This document shows positions 1-10,935 of a DNA stretch of 23,296 bases, piece after piece; within the stretch, counting starts at the first letter, position 1; each line of letters begins with the position of its first letter. A program made the position numbers and the translations under genes. The notes under the pieces were generated by a model. The model was not told where the DNA came from. It did no database searches and was given only the letters and a program-made list of their open reading frames with translations. The DNA comes from WS-2 sp964650245 (lineage in GTDB: Bacteria > Eisenbacteria > RBG-16-71-46), in the NCBI GenBank assembly GCA_964650245.1, contig CAZYQK010000038.1, positions 1 through 23,296 of the forward strand, in the 5' to 3' direction.

Positions 1-1
1 G

Positions 2-541
2 GGCCCACGCGCACGGCACACCGCGCGCGGCGCGGCGTCGCCGCCGGACGCACCGGTCTCACCCGCGCCCGCCGAACTCGCGGCACCGGGCGTCGAGTGG
101 CTCACCGAGCGCTGGGTCACGCCGCTCGGCGTTCTCACCTCGCGCGAGCCAGGGGTCGGCGGGCCGGCGCCGCGCCGCGCGCTGATGGCGGAGGATTCGT
201 TCGCGGCCCGCGTGTTCCTGAGCCGGCTGCTGGAGCAGCAGGGCTTCGAGGTGACGGCGGTAGAGCGCGCGGCCGAGCTCGAGGCGGCGCTCGCGCGCGG
301 GCCGTGGCACCTGGTGTGCGTGGACGTCGAGCTTCCCGACGCGCGCGGCGAACAGCTGCTGAAATCCGTGCGCGCCCGGCTGCCCGAGACCACGACGGCC
401 GTGGCGCTGGTGCGCGACGACGACGACGCGGCGGCGGCGGCGCAGGCGGGCATCCGCCGCACGCTGCGCAAGCCCTTCGAGCGCGAGGCCCTCGAGCGGC
501 TGCTCGAGCGCGCCGGGCTCTCAGCGAAGGCTCCGGAGTGA
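2..541 (+). CDS. C-terminal end of a protein with a receiver (REC) domain, 5' end outside window
   Basis: The frame is open from the window edge to the TGA at 539-541, so this is the tail of a longer protein. The last ~120 codons form a receiver domain. It starts with the acidic pair in 'LMAEDS', has the phospho-acceptor Asp in 'VCVDVELPD' (codon 323-325) and the conserved Lys in 'RKPFE'. The usual Thr/Ser switch position after the fourth strand reads 'VALVRD', so the hydroxyl residue seems replaced by Val. The ~60 residues before it are Ala/Pro-rich, then contain 'EWLTERWVTPLGVL', which I cannot assign. A REC at the end of a multidomain protein followed by another REC protein suggests a hybrid kinase or CheA-REC protein, but the kinase part is not visible. 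An ATG at 185 could be read as a start, but the open frame and the lack of a ribosome-binding site there favour a continuous protein. Confidence 0.75.
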   Translation, partial: GPRARHTARGAASPPDAPVSPAPAELAAPGVEWLTERWVTPLGVLTSREPGVGGPAPRRALMAEDSFAARVFLSRLLEQQGFEVTAVERAAELEAALARGPWHLVCVDVELPDARGEQLLKSVRARLPETTTAVALVRDDDDAAAAAQAGIRRTLRKPFEREALERLLERAGLSAKAPE

Positions 542-557
542 GCCCGCGGGCGTCGAG

Positions 558-2075
558 ATGAGCGTGAACCCGTTTGCCCGTGTCCCGGCCGAGAGCTCAC
601 CGCGCATCCTGGTGGTGGACGACGACCGCCGGGTGCTCGAGCTGCTCGAGCTCGCATTCTCGACCCACGGCTTTCGCGTGCTGACCGCGGCCGACGGGGA
701 AGAAGCGCTCAAGCAGGCGCTGAGCCAGCGCCCCGACCTGGTGGTGCTCGACGTGCGGCTGCCGCGCAAGAGCGGGCTCGAGGTGTGCGAAGCCTTGCGG
801 CGCGACCCGGAAGAGAGCGCGGTGCCCATCATCCTGGTTTCCGCAGCTGTCGAGACCGAGACCCGGCTCCAGGCGTTCGCGCGCGGCGCCGATGATTACC
901 TTACGAAGCCGTTCTCGCCCAAGGAGCTGATCGCGCGCGTGAAGCGCCTGCTGGCGCGGTCGGCCGAGTCGCGCGAGGCACAACGCCGGGCCCGCGAGCT
1001 CGAGCACGAGCTGGCGCGCGCGCAGGACGAGGCCCGCCGCGCGCATCTCGAGACCCGGCGCGAGCAGCGCATGCGCGAGCTCGCCTTCGGCCTGGGCCGC
1101 GAGCTGCACCGCACGCTGGACCTGGACGAGCTCGCCGAGCGCATCCTGGCCGCGGCGCAGATCCGGCTCGGCGTCGGAATGGCGGCCTTGCTGACCCCGG
1201 ACCCGGCCACCGGGCAGTTTGTGCCGCGCGCGGTGCGCGGCGACGGGCTGGAGCGCGTGGCGGGCATCGCGCTCGAGCCCGGGGGCGAGATGCTCACGCT
1301 GCTCGAGGGCCTGGCGCGCCCGGTGCTGCGGCGCGATCTCGAGCGCTTCGCGGAGCTCAAGCCCGAGATCCCGGCGCTGATCGCGAGCGGGCTCTACCTG
1401 CTCGCGCCGCTGCGAGGCCCCGAGCGCCTCGAGGCGCTGCTCGCGACGGACGAGCGGCTCGACGGCGCCGAGCCGCCGGGGGCGGAGCTCGAGCTGCTCG
1501 CCGGGTTGTGCGAGATCGGAGCGGTGGCGCTCGCCAACGCGCGGCGCGTGCGCGATCAGGCCGACGGGTGGATCGAGCTGGTGGCAGCGCGAGCGGCGCA
1601 GTCCGGCGTCGACGAAGCGCACCGCGCCGAGGCCGCGAGCCTCGCGGAGCGCGCGGCGCGCGCCACGCTGCTGCCGCCGCGCCAGCGCGAGCTCCTCGCG
1701 CTCGGCCTGCGGCTCGGTGGCTGGTCGCGCGCGCCGGACGGCGCACGCGCCCTCGAAGCGCTCGAGATCATGGATCCCACCGGCCGTCTGGCCGAGCTGC
1801 GGCAAATGCTATCGCGTGCGCGGCGGCTGCTCGAGCCGCTCGCGGAGGCACTCGCCGGGGAGGAGGCCCCGGACGAGGCAGAGCCCGGGATGCGCCGCGC
1901 GACGCTCATGCTCGCCGCGGCTCTGGGCTACGCCGCCGAGCGCGGCGTGGGGCTCGATCCCGGAGTCGCGCTGGCGCGCGCCCTCGCGCGTGTGGACGGG
2001 CACGACCCCTCGACCGCGCAGGCGCTCGAATCCGCCCTGCGCGAGGGCCTGGTCGCCGACGCCCGTCTGGCGTGA
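558..2075 (+). CDS. Response regulator: receiver domain + coiled coil + GAF-like domain
   Basis: This is a 505-aa cytoplasmic signalling protein. Residues ~16-131 are a complete receiver domain: acidic cluster 'VVDDD', phospho-Asp D65 in 'VVLDVRLP', Ser in 'ILVSAA' and Lys in 'LTKPF'. Residues ~132-180 are a charged Arg/Glu-rich helix, probably a coiled-coil signalling linker. Residues ~186-330 look like a GAF domain ('LDLDELAERILAAAQIRLGVGMAALL...', ending in 'EIGAVALANARRVRDQ'). The last ~170 residues are Ala/Leu/Arg-rich helices with no recognised output motif: no GGDEF, no HD-GYP signature, no DNA-binding helix-turn-helix. The gene starts 16 bases after the stop of the upstream REC protein and is probably cotranscribed with it, so the kinase part of that protein may be its phosphodonor. 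The ATG at 558 has only a weak upstream GAG, but it places the receiver domain at the normal distance from the N terminus. Confidence 0.85.
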   Translation: MSVNPFARVPAESSPRILVVDDDRRVLELLELAFSTHGFRVLTAADGEEALKQALSQRPDLVVLDVRLPRKSGLEVCEALRRDPEESAVPIILVSAAVETETRLQAFARGADDYLTKPFSPKELIARVKRLLARSAESREAQRRARELEHELARAQDEARRAHLETRREQRMRELAFGLGRELHRTLDLDELAERILAAAQIRLGVGMAALLTPDPATGQFVPRAVRGDGLERVAGIALEPGGEMLTLLEGLARPVLRRDLERFAELKPEIPALIASGLYLLAPLRGPERLEALLATDERLDGAEPPGAELELLAGLCEIGAVALANARRVRDQADGWIELVAARAAQSGVDEAHRAEAASLAERAARATLLPPRQRELLALGLRLGGWSRAPDGARALEALEIMDPTGRLAELRQMLSRARRLLEPLAEALAGEEAPDEAEPGMRRATLMLAAALGYAAERGVGLDPGVALARALARVDGHDPSTAQALESALREGLVADARLA

Positions 2076-2076
2076 A

Positions 2077-2089
2077 GGCGGGTTCCGCC
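2077..2089. terminator. Possible hairpin between convergent genes
   Basis: Two bases after the stop codon at 2075 lies GGCGG-GTT-CCGCC, a 5-bp GC stem with a 3-base loop. It sits in the 79-bp gap between the convergent genes ending at 2075 and 2155, where a terminator would be expected. There is no T tract, and short GC hairpins are common in DNA this GC-rich, so the call is weak. Confidence 0.25.
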
Positions 2090-2154
2090 CCCTGGCAATG
2101 CGCCGATGTCGAGGTTCTCGTTGCCGCCCGAGGGCCAGAGGGTTCCCGGCCGCC

Positions 2155-4014
2155 TCAACGAATCACGCACACTCGGCTGACGATCGAGCGCCCGGCCTGT
2201 GTGAGGCGCACCAGATAGATCCCGGCGCGCAGGTTCACGGCCGAGCCGAGCGAAACCAGGTGCCGGCCCGTCCCGAGCGAGCCGATCTCCCGATGGACGA
2301 TCATTCGACCGCCCACGTCGACGAGCTCGAGCGTCGCGCGCTCGGACGAAATCAGAGACAGGGAGACGTTGAACACGTCCGCCGTGGGGTTGGGCCACAA
2401 CCCTTCGAGCGCGAGCCCTGGAGCCCCTGGTAGATCCACCGCCGTGACTTCGGAACTGGTTTCAACACTCGTCCCGCACCGTGCGACTCCCCCTGGATCC
2501 CGCACTGCCGGCCAGCGTTTCGGGGTTTTGAAACCAGTTCTGGTCTCGCCGACGATTCCGAGGCCCGAGACGCGCTGAGCGTAGACATCGGCGAAGCCGC
2601 GGTAGTCGCCCCAAGCCACGATCGCGCCGCCGCTCTCGTCGGGCACCGGCACCGGATACACCTGATTGCTGGCGGCCCTGCAGAGCGCGACACCATCGGC
2701 GGTCCACCCGGGGGCGATCGCCCCCGTGCCGAGAACGCGCTGAGCGTAGACGTCGTATTCGCCTGAAGGCGCGCGCGCGTCGTACCAGGTGACGACGCAG
2801 CCGCCGGTCCCATCTGAGGTGATGGTGGGATAGATCTGATTCCCAGGCTGGCCGCACACCTGCAACCCTCCAGCCGGCCATCCTGTCGCCACTGCACCCG
2901 TGGACGTAACGCGTTGGACGTAGACGTCCCAGTCCTGCCCGTTCCGCAGGTCGTGCCATGCCACCACGGCCCCGCCGCTTCCATCGGGAATGACCGCACT
3001 CACTCGCTGGTCGTAGATCGCCGTGCTGATCGCGACTCCGCCAATACCCCACAAGCGACCACCAGCTGCATCGACTCTCTGGGCGTAGACGTCATCGCCC
3101 GGGCCATTTCTGCCGTCATAGGACGCGACGATCGCTCCCGCAGCGCCGTCGGGAATCGCCATGCCACCCCGGATATCCCCGATCCCGACGCCGTCCTGTG
3201 CCAGCAGCGGCTCGCCCGCCGCATTGAGGCGCTGGATGCACGCCATGCGCAGGTGGTCGGCATCCAGCCACCCGCGGGAATCCGTCCACACGATGATGGT
3301 GCCTCCCTGTTCGTCGCCGATCGCTCGCAAGACGCTCTGGTCGCTGGAATCGGTGCACACCGGCACGCCCGCCTCGGCCCACTTGCGCTCGCCCGAGGGA
3401 TCGATCTTCTGAGCGAAGATGTCGTGGACGGGATGCAACTTCGCGATGGAAAGCGCTATCGGGAATGGCGGCGGGGGCGAGAAGCGATCGTCGAGCCACA
3501 CCACGACGAGCGCGCCGCTGTCGTCGACGATGATCCGACCCGATTGATGTCCACCCCCCGGGCACACTTCGACCCCCCCGGCAGGCCAGAGCAACGTTCC
3601 GTCCGCGTCCATTCGCTGAGCGATGATGTGATCCCCGCGCGGGGCATCATTCCAGGTGAGGTAGAAGCCACCCGATCCGTCGTATGCAACGGAGAGAGCG
3701 GCCGACGGAACGAGGATGGGACGCGCCTGCGCCGCCCAGCCTGGTGCGGGCGTGCCGGCGCCCGTGAGGTGCGTGAAATAGATGGTCGTGCGCGGGTCGG
3801 GAGGCAAATCGTCTCGCCAGAAGACGTAGGCGCCGCCCGAGCCATCGGGATGCAGCGAAACGAGGAGCTGTTGGCCATCGCGCACCACCACGGGGAGCCC
3901 ATCGGGCTGCCACCCTGACGCAGGCTGACCCGAGCACCGGGTCGGCTGCATTCCTCCGACCGCGCTGGCAAGCGAGATCAGGAAGGGAAGGAAGCGGCCG
4001 CGAAACGTCGCCAT
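2155..4014 (-). CDS. Secreted eight-repeat (propeller-like) protein with C-terminal sorting domain
   Basis: The protein has 619 aa. I start at the ATG at 4014 because GAGGA lies nine bases upstream; the in-frame GTG at 4023 directly abuts that ribosome-binding site. The N terminus ('FRGRFLPFLISLASAVGG') is a signal peptide. Residues ~40-485 hold eight copies of a ~50-60-residue unit whose core reads roughly 'DGSGGAIVAWxDxRxxxDVYAQRV', which suggests a beta-propeller or similar beta-solenoid. The last ~85 residues ('LEGLWPNPTADVFNVSLSL ... GIYLVRLTQAG ... VCVIR') match the FlgD-Ig / type IX-like C-terminal sorting module, so the protein is probably exported and surface-attached or released. 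The linker at residues ~492-521 is encoded by an 88-bp palindrome-ended element (see 2453-2540). No enzymatic motif is seen. The gene stands alone and converges on the receiver-GAF gene. Confidence 0.85.
   Translation of the reverse strand: MATFRGRFLPFLISLASAVGGMQPTRCSGQPASGWQPDGLPVVVRDGQQLLVSLHPDGSGGAYVFWRDDLPPDPRTTIYFTHLTGAGTPAPGWAAQARPILVPSAALSVAYDGSGGFYLTWNDAPRGDHIIAQRMDADGTLLWPAGGVEVCPGGGHQSGRIIVDDSGALVVVWLDDRFSPPPPFPIALSIAKLHPVHDIFAQKIDPSGERKWAEAGVPVCTDSSDQSVLRAIGDEQGGTIIVWTDSRGWLDADHLRMACIQRLNAAGEPLLAQDGVGIGDIRGGMAIPDGAAGAIVASYDGRNGPGDDVYAQRVDAAGGRLWGIGGVAISTAIYDQRVSAVIPDGSGGAVVAWHDLRNGQDWDVYVQRVTSTGAVATGWPAGGLQVCGQPGNQIYPTITSDGTGGCVVTWYDARAPSGEYDVYAQRVLGTGAIAPGWTADGVALCRAASNQVYPVPVPDESGGAIVAWGDYRGFADVYAQRVSGLGIVGETRTGFKTPKRWPAVRDPGGVARCGTSVETSSEVTAVDLPGAPGLALEGLWPNPTADVFNVSLSLISSERATLELVDVGGRMIVHREIGSLGTGRHLVSLGSAVNLRAGIYLVRLTQAGRSIVSRVCVIR
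2453..2540. repeat. 88-bp element with 13-bp perfect inverted ends inside a coding sequence
   Basis: GAACTGGTTTCAA at 2453-2465 is matched by its exact reverse complement TTGAAACCAGTTC at 2528-2540, with 62 bases between. The interior holds smaller imperfect palindromes (around GCACCGTGC and GGATCC). The element lies wholly within the secreted-protein gene on the minus strand and is translated as ~30 residues ('TGFKTPKRW...TSVETS') that match neither the repeat units before it nor the sorting domain after it. No clear target-site duplication is visible. It resembles a REP/MITE-like or palindromic element, but no second copy was found in this window. Confidence 0.6.
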
Positions 4015-4617
4015 GGGGTCCACTCCTCGCGCGGTTTATCGAGCGCCGTTCGGGAACATGGCGAGTCCCGCAGGCCGCTGATGAACAGGTGGCATTATCA
4101 CCCTGCGCGGTTTGGGAGGGCCAGCATTGGCTGCGCGTCTGACGCCCTCGGGGGCCCCGCGCCACGCTCGAGGGCTTCTCGTCGAGCCCGTGTCGCGTGT
4201 CGCGCCGCGCGGTACCGCGTGCAAGCCAGCTTGGGACCCTCATGACACCACGGTCCCCGGCGCCTCCGTTGGCTACCCCGATGCTCGGCTACTGGTTTCC
4301 GGTCGTGCTCTGCGTCGCGCCAGTCTTCCTCCTCGCCGCCCAGCCCAACTTGAAGCCTCGCGTGTCGTTCCCGCTCCTGGACAAGCTCGAGCACATGCTG
4401 GAGTACGGGCTGCTGGACGGCGCGGCCGTCGGAGCCGGCGTCCAGCAAATCGAAGCGCGCGTGGAGGGGCTCGGGAGCGAGCACGGGTAACAGAACACAG
4501 CAAGTGGCACGCTCGTGCACGCGAAGGCCTCTCTCCCTGGGAGGCGAAGCGCCGCGGATCACGCCTTCTTGCCACGCGGAGATCTTCGCGGTCACCGTTT
4601 TTCGTGAATGATCCCCG
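4015..4617. other. Gene-poor stretch with one broken gene
   Basis: This ~600-bp gap separates the start of the secreted repeat protein (4014) from the end of lemA (4618). Its 5' part must hold the promoter of the secreted-protein gene; a GATAAT-like -10 reads on the minus strand at 4094-4099, but no -35 is recognisable. The middle holds the VanZ-like remnant at 4242-4490. I see no structured RNA or other gene in the rest. Confidence 0.5.
4242..4490 (+). pseudogene. VanZ-like membrane protein remnant
   Basis: The reading frame contains a block ('MLGYWFPVVLCVAPVFLLAAQPNL ... FPLLDKLEHMLEYGLL') that closely resembles the N-terminal segment of VanZ-family membrane proteins, where a first transmembrane helix ending in an 'SSQPNL'-like motif is followed by 'DKLxHxxxYxxLG'. 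After 'EYGLL' the similarity stops. The remaining ~25 residues are polar, and the other expected transmembrane helices are missing from all three frames. VanZ-like proteins are normally about 110-150 residues with four helices, so this is probably a truncated relic. Possible starts are ATG at 4242 or 4281, neither with a good ribosome-binding site. A functional one-helix microprotein is less likely. Confidence 0.5.
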
Positions 4618-5217
4618 CTACGGCTTCCGGATCCCCCCGAACTCTACCTTGGGCGCCACGCGCGCCGCTTCAGGAATCTGGTAGTAGGGCGCGTCCTTGA
4701 AGTTGAACGCGGCCGCGAACAGGTTGGTCGGGAAGCGCTTCACCCGCACGTTGTAGCCCTGCACCTCCTGGTTGTAGCGCATGCGCTCGGTCGCGAGGCG
4801 GTTCTCGGTGCCGGCCAGCTCGTCCATCAGCTGGAGGAACGCCTCGTTGCTCTTGAGCTGCGGGTAGTTCTCCACCACCACCAGCAGTCGGCTCAGCGCC
4901 GAGCCGCCCAGCGCCTGGTCCATCTGCTGCGCGGCAGCTGTGCGTTCCGCCGGCGTGTGCGCGCCCGCCATCTGCGCCCGCGCCGCGGCGATGTCGCCGA
5001 ACACCTGCTGCTCCTGGAGCGCGGTGCCCTTGACGCTCTCGACCAGGTTGCCAATCAGGTCGTTGCGCCGCTGGAGCTGGTTGTCCACCTGGGCCCAGCG
5101 CTGGTCCACCGCCTCCTTCGAGGTCACGAGGCGGTTGTAGTTCCCCACCAGGCAGCCGCCCGTCGCGAGCAGCACCACCGCCACCACCGCCAGCGTGATC
5201 ATCAAGCCACGTCTCAT
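4618..5217 (-). CDS. lemA: LemA family protein
   Basis: This 199-aa protein is anchored by one N-terminal transmembrane helix ('GLMITLAVVAVVLLATGGCLVGNYNRLV') with a possible lipobox-like Cys. The helix is followed by the helical LemA domain with the family signatures 'YNRLVTSKEAVDQRWAQVDNQLQRRNDLIGNL', 'ENYPQLKSNEAFLQLMDELAGTENRLATERMRYN' and 'RFPTNLFAAAFNFKDAPYYQIPE'. Length is typical. I chose the ATG at 5217 because AAAGGAG lies upstream at good spacing. The frame is open for 56 more codons, but that extension overlaps the Gly-rich tail of the upstream TPM gene and is an artefact. LemA proteins have an unknown biochemical role at the cell envelope and very often pair with TPM/YgcG proteins, as here (49-base gap). 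Confidence 0.93.
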   Translation of the reverse strand: MRRGLMITLAVVAVVLLATGGCLVGNYNRLVTSKEAVDQRWAQVDNQLQRRNDLIGNLVESVKGTALQEQQVFGDIAAARAQMAGAHTPAERTAAAQQMDQALGGSALSRLLVVVENYPQLKSNEAFLQLMDELAGTENRLATERMRYNQEVQGYNVRVKRFPTNLFAAAFNFKDAPYYQIPEAARVAPKVEFGGIRKP

Positions 5218-5266
5218 CGCACGTTTCTCCTTTCGGGCCGTCGCGCGTCGTGCGCGAGCCGGCATG

Positions 5267-6070
5267 CTACCAGCGTCCACCTCCGCCGCCACCGCCGCCC
5301 CCGCCCCCGCCGAACCCCCCGAACGATCGGCCGCCCCCGCCGAAGCCACCGCCCCCGAAGCCGCCGAAGCCACCCCCCAGGCCACCCGCGCTCATCATCC
5401 ACCATCCGCCGCCCCGCGCGCCGTAGCGCCGGGCCTGCGACATCAGGGCGAGCACGGCGAGCGCCACCATCAGCATCGCCCACCACGGCAGGCCCGCTCG
5501 ATCGCGCTCCGCGTCGTAGCGCAGCTCGCGGCCGTTCCACTCCAGGGTCACGTCCTTGTCGGCCGCGATGCGCGCGGCGCAGGCGAGCACTCCCGCGACG
5601 ATGCCGCCGGAGTAATCGCCCTCGCGGAAGCGCGGCGCCACTTGCTCGCGGACGATGCGCGACTGCAGTCCGTCGGGCAGCACGCCCTCGAGGCCGTAGC
5701 CGCTCTCGAAGCGCACCTCGCGCTCCTCGAGCGCCACCAGCATCAGGAGCCCGTTGTCTTTGCCCTTTTCCCCGAGCTTCCAACGCTCGAACACCCGGAC
5801 CTTGTAGTCGCCGGGGGTGAGCGGCGCCGTGTTCTTCACCACCAGCACGCTGAACTCGGCCCCGGTCCTGCTTCGCAGTTGGTCGAGGAACGACTCGAGT
5901 TTCGCGCGCGCGGCCTCGTCCATCACGCCCGCGAGATCGTTCACGAACCCGGCCGGCTCGGGGATCCGGGGCTCGTCGTCGGCCCTCGCGGCTGCCACGG
6001 GGATCAGCGCCAGGCACGCCAGCGCCATGGCCGGCGCGAGGCGGCGCGCGCGGGCGCGCCCCGCACTCAT
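5267..6070 (-). CDS. TPM-domain (YgcG family) membrane protein with Gly-rich tail
   Basis: The protein has 267 aa. It begins with a signal peptide (cleavage likely after 'AARA', about residue 30). A TPM domain follows at ~35-160 ('FVNDLAGVMDEAARAKLESFLDQL', 'FSVLVVKNT', 'NGLLMLVALEEREVRFESGYGLEGVLPD', 'FREGDYSGGIVAGV'). A transmembrane helix lies near residues 195-210 ('LPWWAMLMVALAVLALM'). The last ~45 residues are almost all Gly/Phe/Ser and end in an 11-Gly run before 'RW'. This is the usual YgcG architecture: periplasmic or extracytoplasmic TPM domain, helix, then Gly-rich tail. Its ATG overlaps the stop of the upstream gene as ATGA (6067-6070), which indicates translational coupling, and lemA follows. 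The molecular function of the TPM domain in this context is not established. Confidence 0.92.
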   Translation of the reverse strand: MSAGRARARRLAPAMALACLALIPVAAARADDEPRIPEPAGFVNDLAGVMDEAARAKLESFLDQLRSRTGAEFSVLVVKNTAPLTPGDYKVRVFERWKLGEKGKDNGLLMLVALEEREVRFESGYGLEGVLPDGLQSRIVREQVAPRFREGDYSGGIVAGVLACAARIAADKDVTLEWNGRELRYDAERDRAGLPWWAMLMVALAVLALMSQARRYGARGGGWWMMSAGGLGGGFGGFGGGGFGGGGRSFGGFGGGGGGGGGGGGRW

Positions 6071-6822
6071 GGAACGGGCAGCTCGTCGATGGCCGTGATG
6101 AGGCGATCCAGCTCGACGAGGAACTTCCTGTAGCGCGGCAGGATCTCGGCGCGCCTCGTGCCGCGCGGCGAGTAGCGGAGCAGGTGCGGGATCAGGAGTC
6201 CGCCGGCGTCCAGCCGGAACAGGTCGGCCACCCGCTCGATGACGTGCGGCGAGGCGGCGGGCGGCGCTTCACCGCGCAGCCGGAGCAGGGTGCGGAACAG
6301 CGTGGCGAAGCTGCTCGCCGAGCCGCGCAGGGTCTGCTCGAGCGCGGCCGGGCGCCGGAGCGACGAGAGCAGCGTCTGGCGCAGCAGGATGTGCTTGCCG
6401 CGCAGCTCGTGCTCGAGCTGGAGCCGCAGGTTGCTGCGCGGCACCTCGAGCGATCCCACCACGTCCTCGCCCTCGAGCAGCAGGTGGCGCTCTTGGATCT
6501 CCAGCCACTCGATCGGGAACACGTCGAGCGACTTCTCGATCTGGCGCCGGGTGAGGAACAGCGGATCGAAGTGCGGCGCGCGGCGCGTGGCCGGCACCGC
6601 GCGCGCCACCGCCTCCAGCCGGTCGGTGTCGAGGCCGCGCGCGACCACCAGGATGTTCACCCGCGAATGTTTCGGGTCGAAGCCCTGGGTGAGCACGCTG
6701 CCGGTCAAGTAGGCGGCGAGGAAGTCGTTTCCGATCGCCTCGCGCACCGGCTCGAGCCAGCGCCGCGAGGCTTCGAGCACCGCCGCCGGCGGCTCGATGC
6801 GGAGCTCGCTCTGCGTCAGCAT
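6067..6822 (-). CDS. Nucleotidyltransferase-fold-like protein lacking catalytic aspartates
   Basis: The protein has 251 aa, is cytoplasmic, and shows no signal peptide or membrane helix. Residues ~36-60 ('AAYLTGSVLTQGFDPKHSRVNILVVA') align by eye with the start of the minimal nucleotidyltransferase fold: the Gly-Ser pair (G41-S42) followed by a strand normally reading S-D-x-D-L. Here that strand reads S53-R54-V55-N56-I57, so both metal-binding Asp positions are replaced. The rest is Leu/Arg-rich and mostly helical ('LEHELRGKHILLRQTLLSS'), as in the C-terminal helical domains of such proteins. The gene lies 51 bases after the hybrid kinase gene and overlaps the TPM gene by ATGA, so it belongs to the LemA/TPM unit. 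The ATG at 6822 has no clear ribosome-binding site. Assignment to the fold is by motif only; a dead enzyme or binding protein is my inference. Confidence 0.6.
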   Translation of the reverse strand: MLTQSELRIEPPAAVLEASRRWLEPVREAIGNDFLAAYLTGSVLTQGFDPKHSRVNILVVARGLDTDRLEAVARAVPATRRAPHFDPLFLTRRQIEKSLDVFPIEWLEIQERHLLLEGEDVVGSLEVPRSNLRLQLEHELRGKHILLRQTLLSSLRRPAALEQTLRGSASSFATLFRTLLRLRGEAPPAASPHVIERVADLFRLDAGGLLIPHLLRYSPRGTRRAEILPRYRKFLVELDRLITAIDELPVP

Positions 6823-6845
6823 GGCGAGCGGACGCTAATCACTGG

Positions 6846-6866
6846 GGCGCCCCCGGTCAAGGCGCC
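6846..6866. other. GC hairpin in the kinase / nucleotidyltransferase-like gap
   Basis: GGCGCC at 6846-6851 and again at 6861-6866 can pair around a nine-base loop in the 51-base gap between the kinase stop and the next gene on the minus strand. It overlaps the perfect palindrome GGGGCGCCCC (6844-6853). It could dampen read-through or translation, but there is no T tract, and such hairpins arise easily at this GC content. Confidence 0.25.
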
Positions 6867-6873
6867 GGGAGGC

Positions 6874-10590
<3,717 letters not shown>

Positions 10591-10698
10591 GAGCCGGGCA
10601 CCGGCCGGGCGATGGGTTCTCGAATGCTCGCCGGCCTCGCATGATGCGTGGAATATCGTGTGGCCGCCGCGGCGAGGGGTGGCCGCGGAGCGGGGACC

Positions 10699-10713
10699 GG
10701 AGCGTGGCGCTCC
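10699..10713. other. Perfect 6-bp-stem hairpin in intergenic DNA
   Basis: GGAGCG-TGG-CGCTCC forms a perfect 6-bp stem with a 3-base loop. It is nested inside a wider pairing of ACCGG (10696-10700) with CCGGT (10717-10721). Its first 14 bases recur exactly in another intergenic region at 22614-22627. Confidence 0.4.
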
Positions 10714-10831
10714 AAACCGGTTATCGGCGGGGCCGGGCGCGGCCTGAAGCAGGGTCCTGCGCGGGGCGTCCGAGCTTCCGGGATCGCCTCCCGCCGCGCG
10801 CTCCGACCCGCGGGTACAGCGGCGGGTCCGC

Positions 10832-10860
10832 TTGACCCTCGCCGCCCGGGGCGCTTAACT
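10832..10860 (+). promoter_or_regulatory. Candidate sigma70-type promoter for korAB
   Basis: TTGACC at 10832-10837 matches five of six bases of the -35 consensus. It is followed after exactly 17 bases by TTAACT at 10855-10860, a weaker -10. It lies 75 bases before the GTG start of korA and points the right way. The -10 match is poor, so this is a candidate only. Confidence 0.4.
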
Positions 10861-10935
10861 GGCTCTCTTTCCAGGCTCCGCCCGCGTGAGACACCCGGCG
10901 GCGGCGCTGCCCGGTCCCCCACCCGAAGGACCAGC

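Larger units (their letters stand above)
10591..10935. other. Divergent intergenic region between the hybrid kinase and korA
   Basis: This 345-bp gap must carry promoters for both directions. It contains a sigma70-like site for korA (10832-10860) and a perfect hairpin at 10699-10713 (separate entries). A longer open frame from 10648 reaches into korA, but it has Arg/Gly-rich composition typical of GC-rich non-coding DNA. No small gene or riboswitch is recognised. Confidence 0.5.

Noticed and set aside
4029..4113. Direct repeat GCGCGGTTT at 4029-4037 and 4105-4113
   Set aside because: A 9-bp repeat 76 bases apart in GC-rich DNA with no further structure is likely chance.
5218..5385. Upstream extension of lemA in the same open frame
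   Set aside because: It overlaps the Gly-rich tail of the TPM gene in another frame and is low-complexity Ala/Gly/Ser. A good ribosome-binding site precedes the ATG at 5217.
10648..10935. Upstream extension of korA
   Set aside because: The family N terminus begins at the GTG at 10936, which has a ribosome-binding site. The extension is Arg/Gly-rich and covers the candidate promoter.
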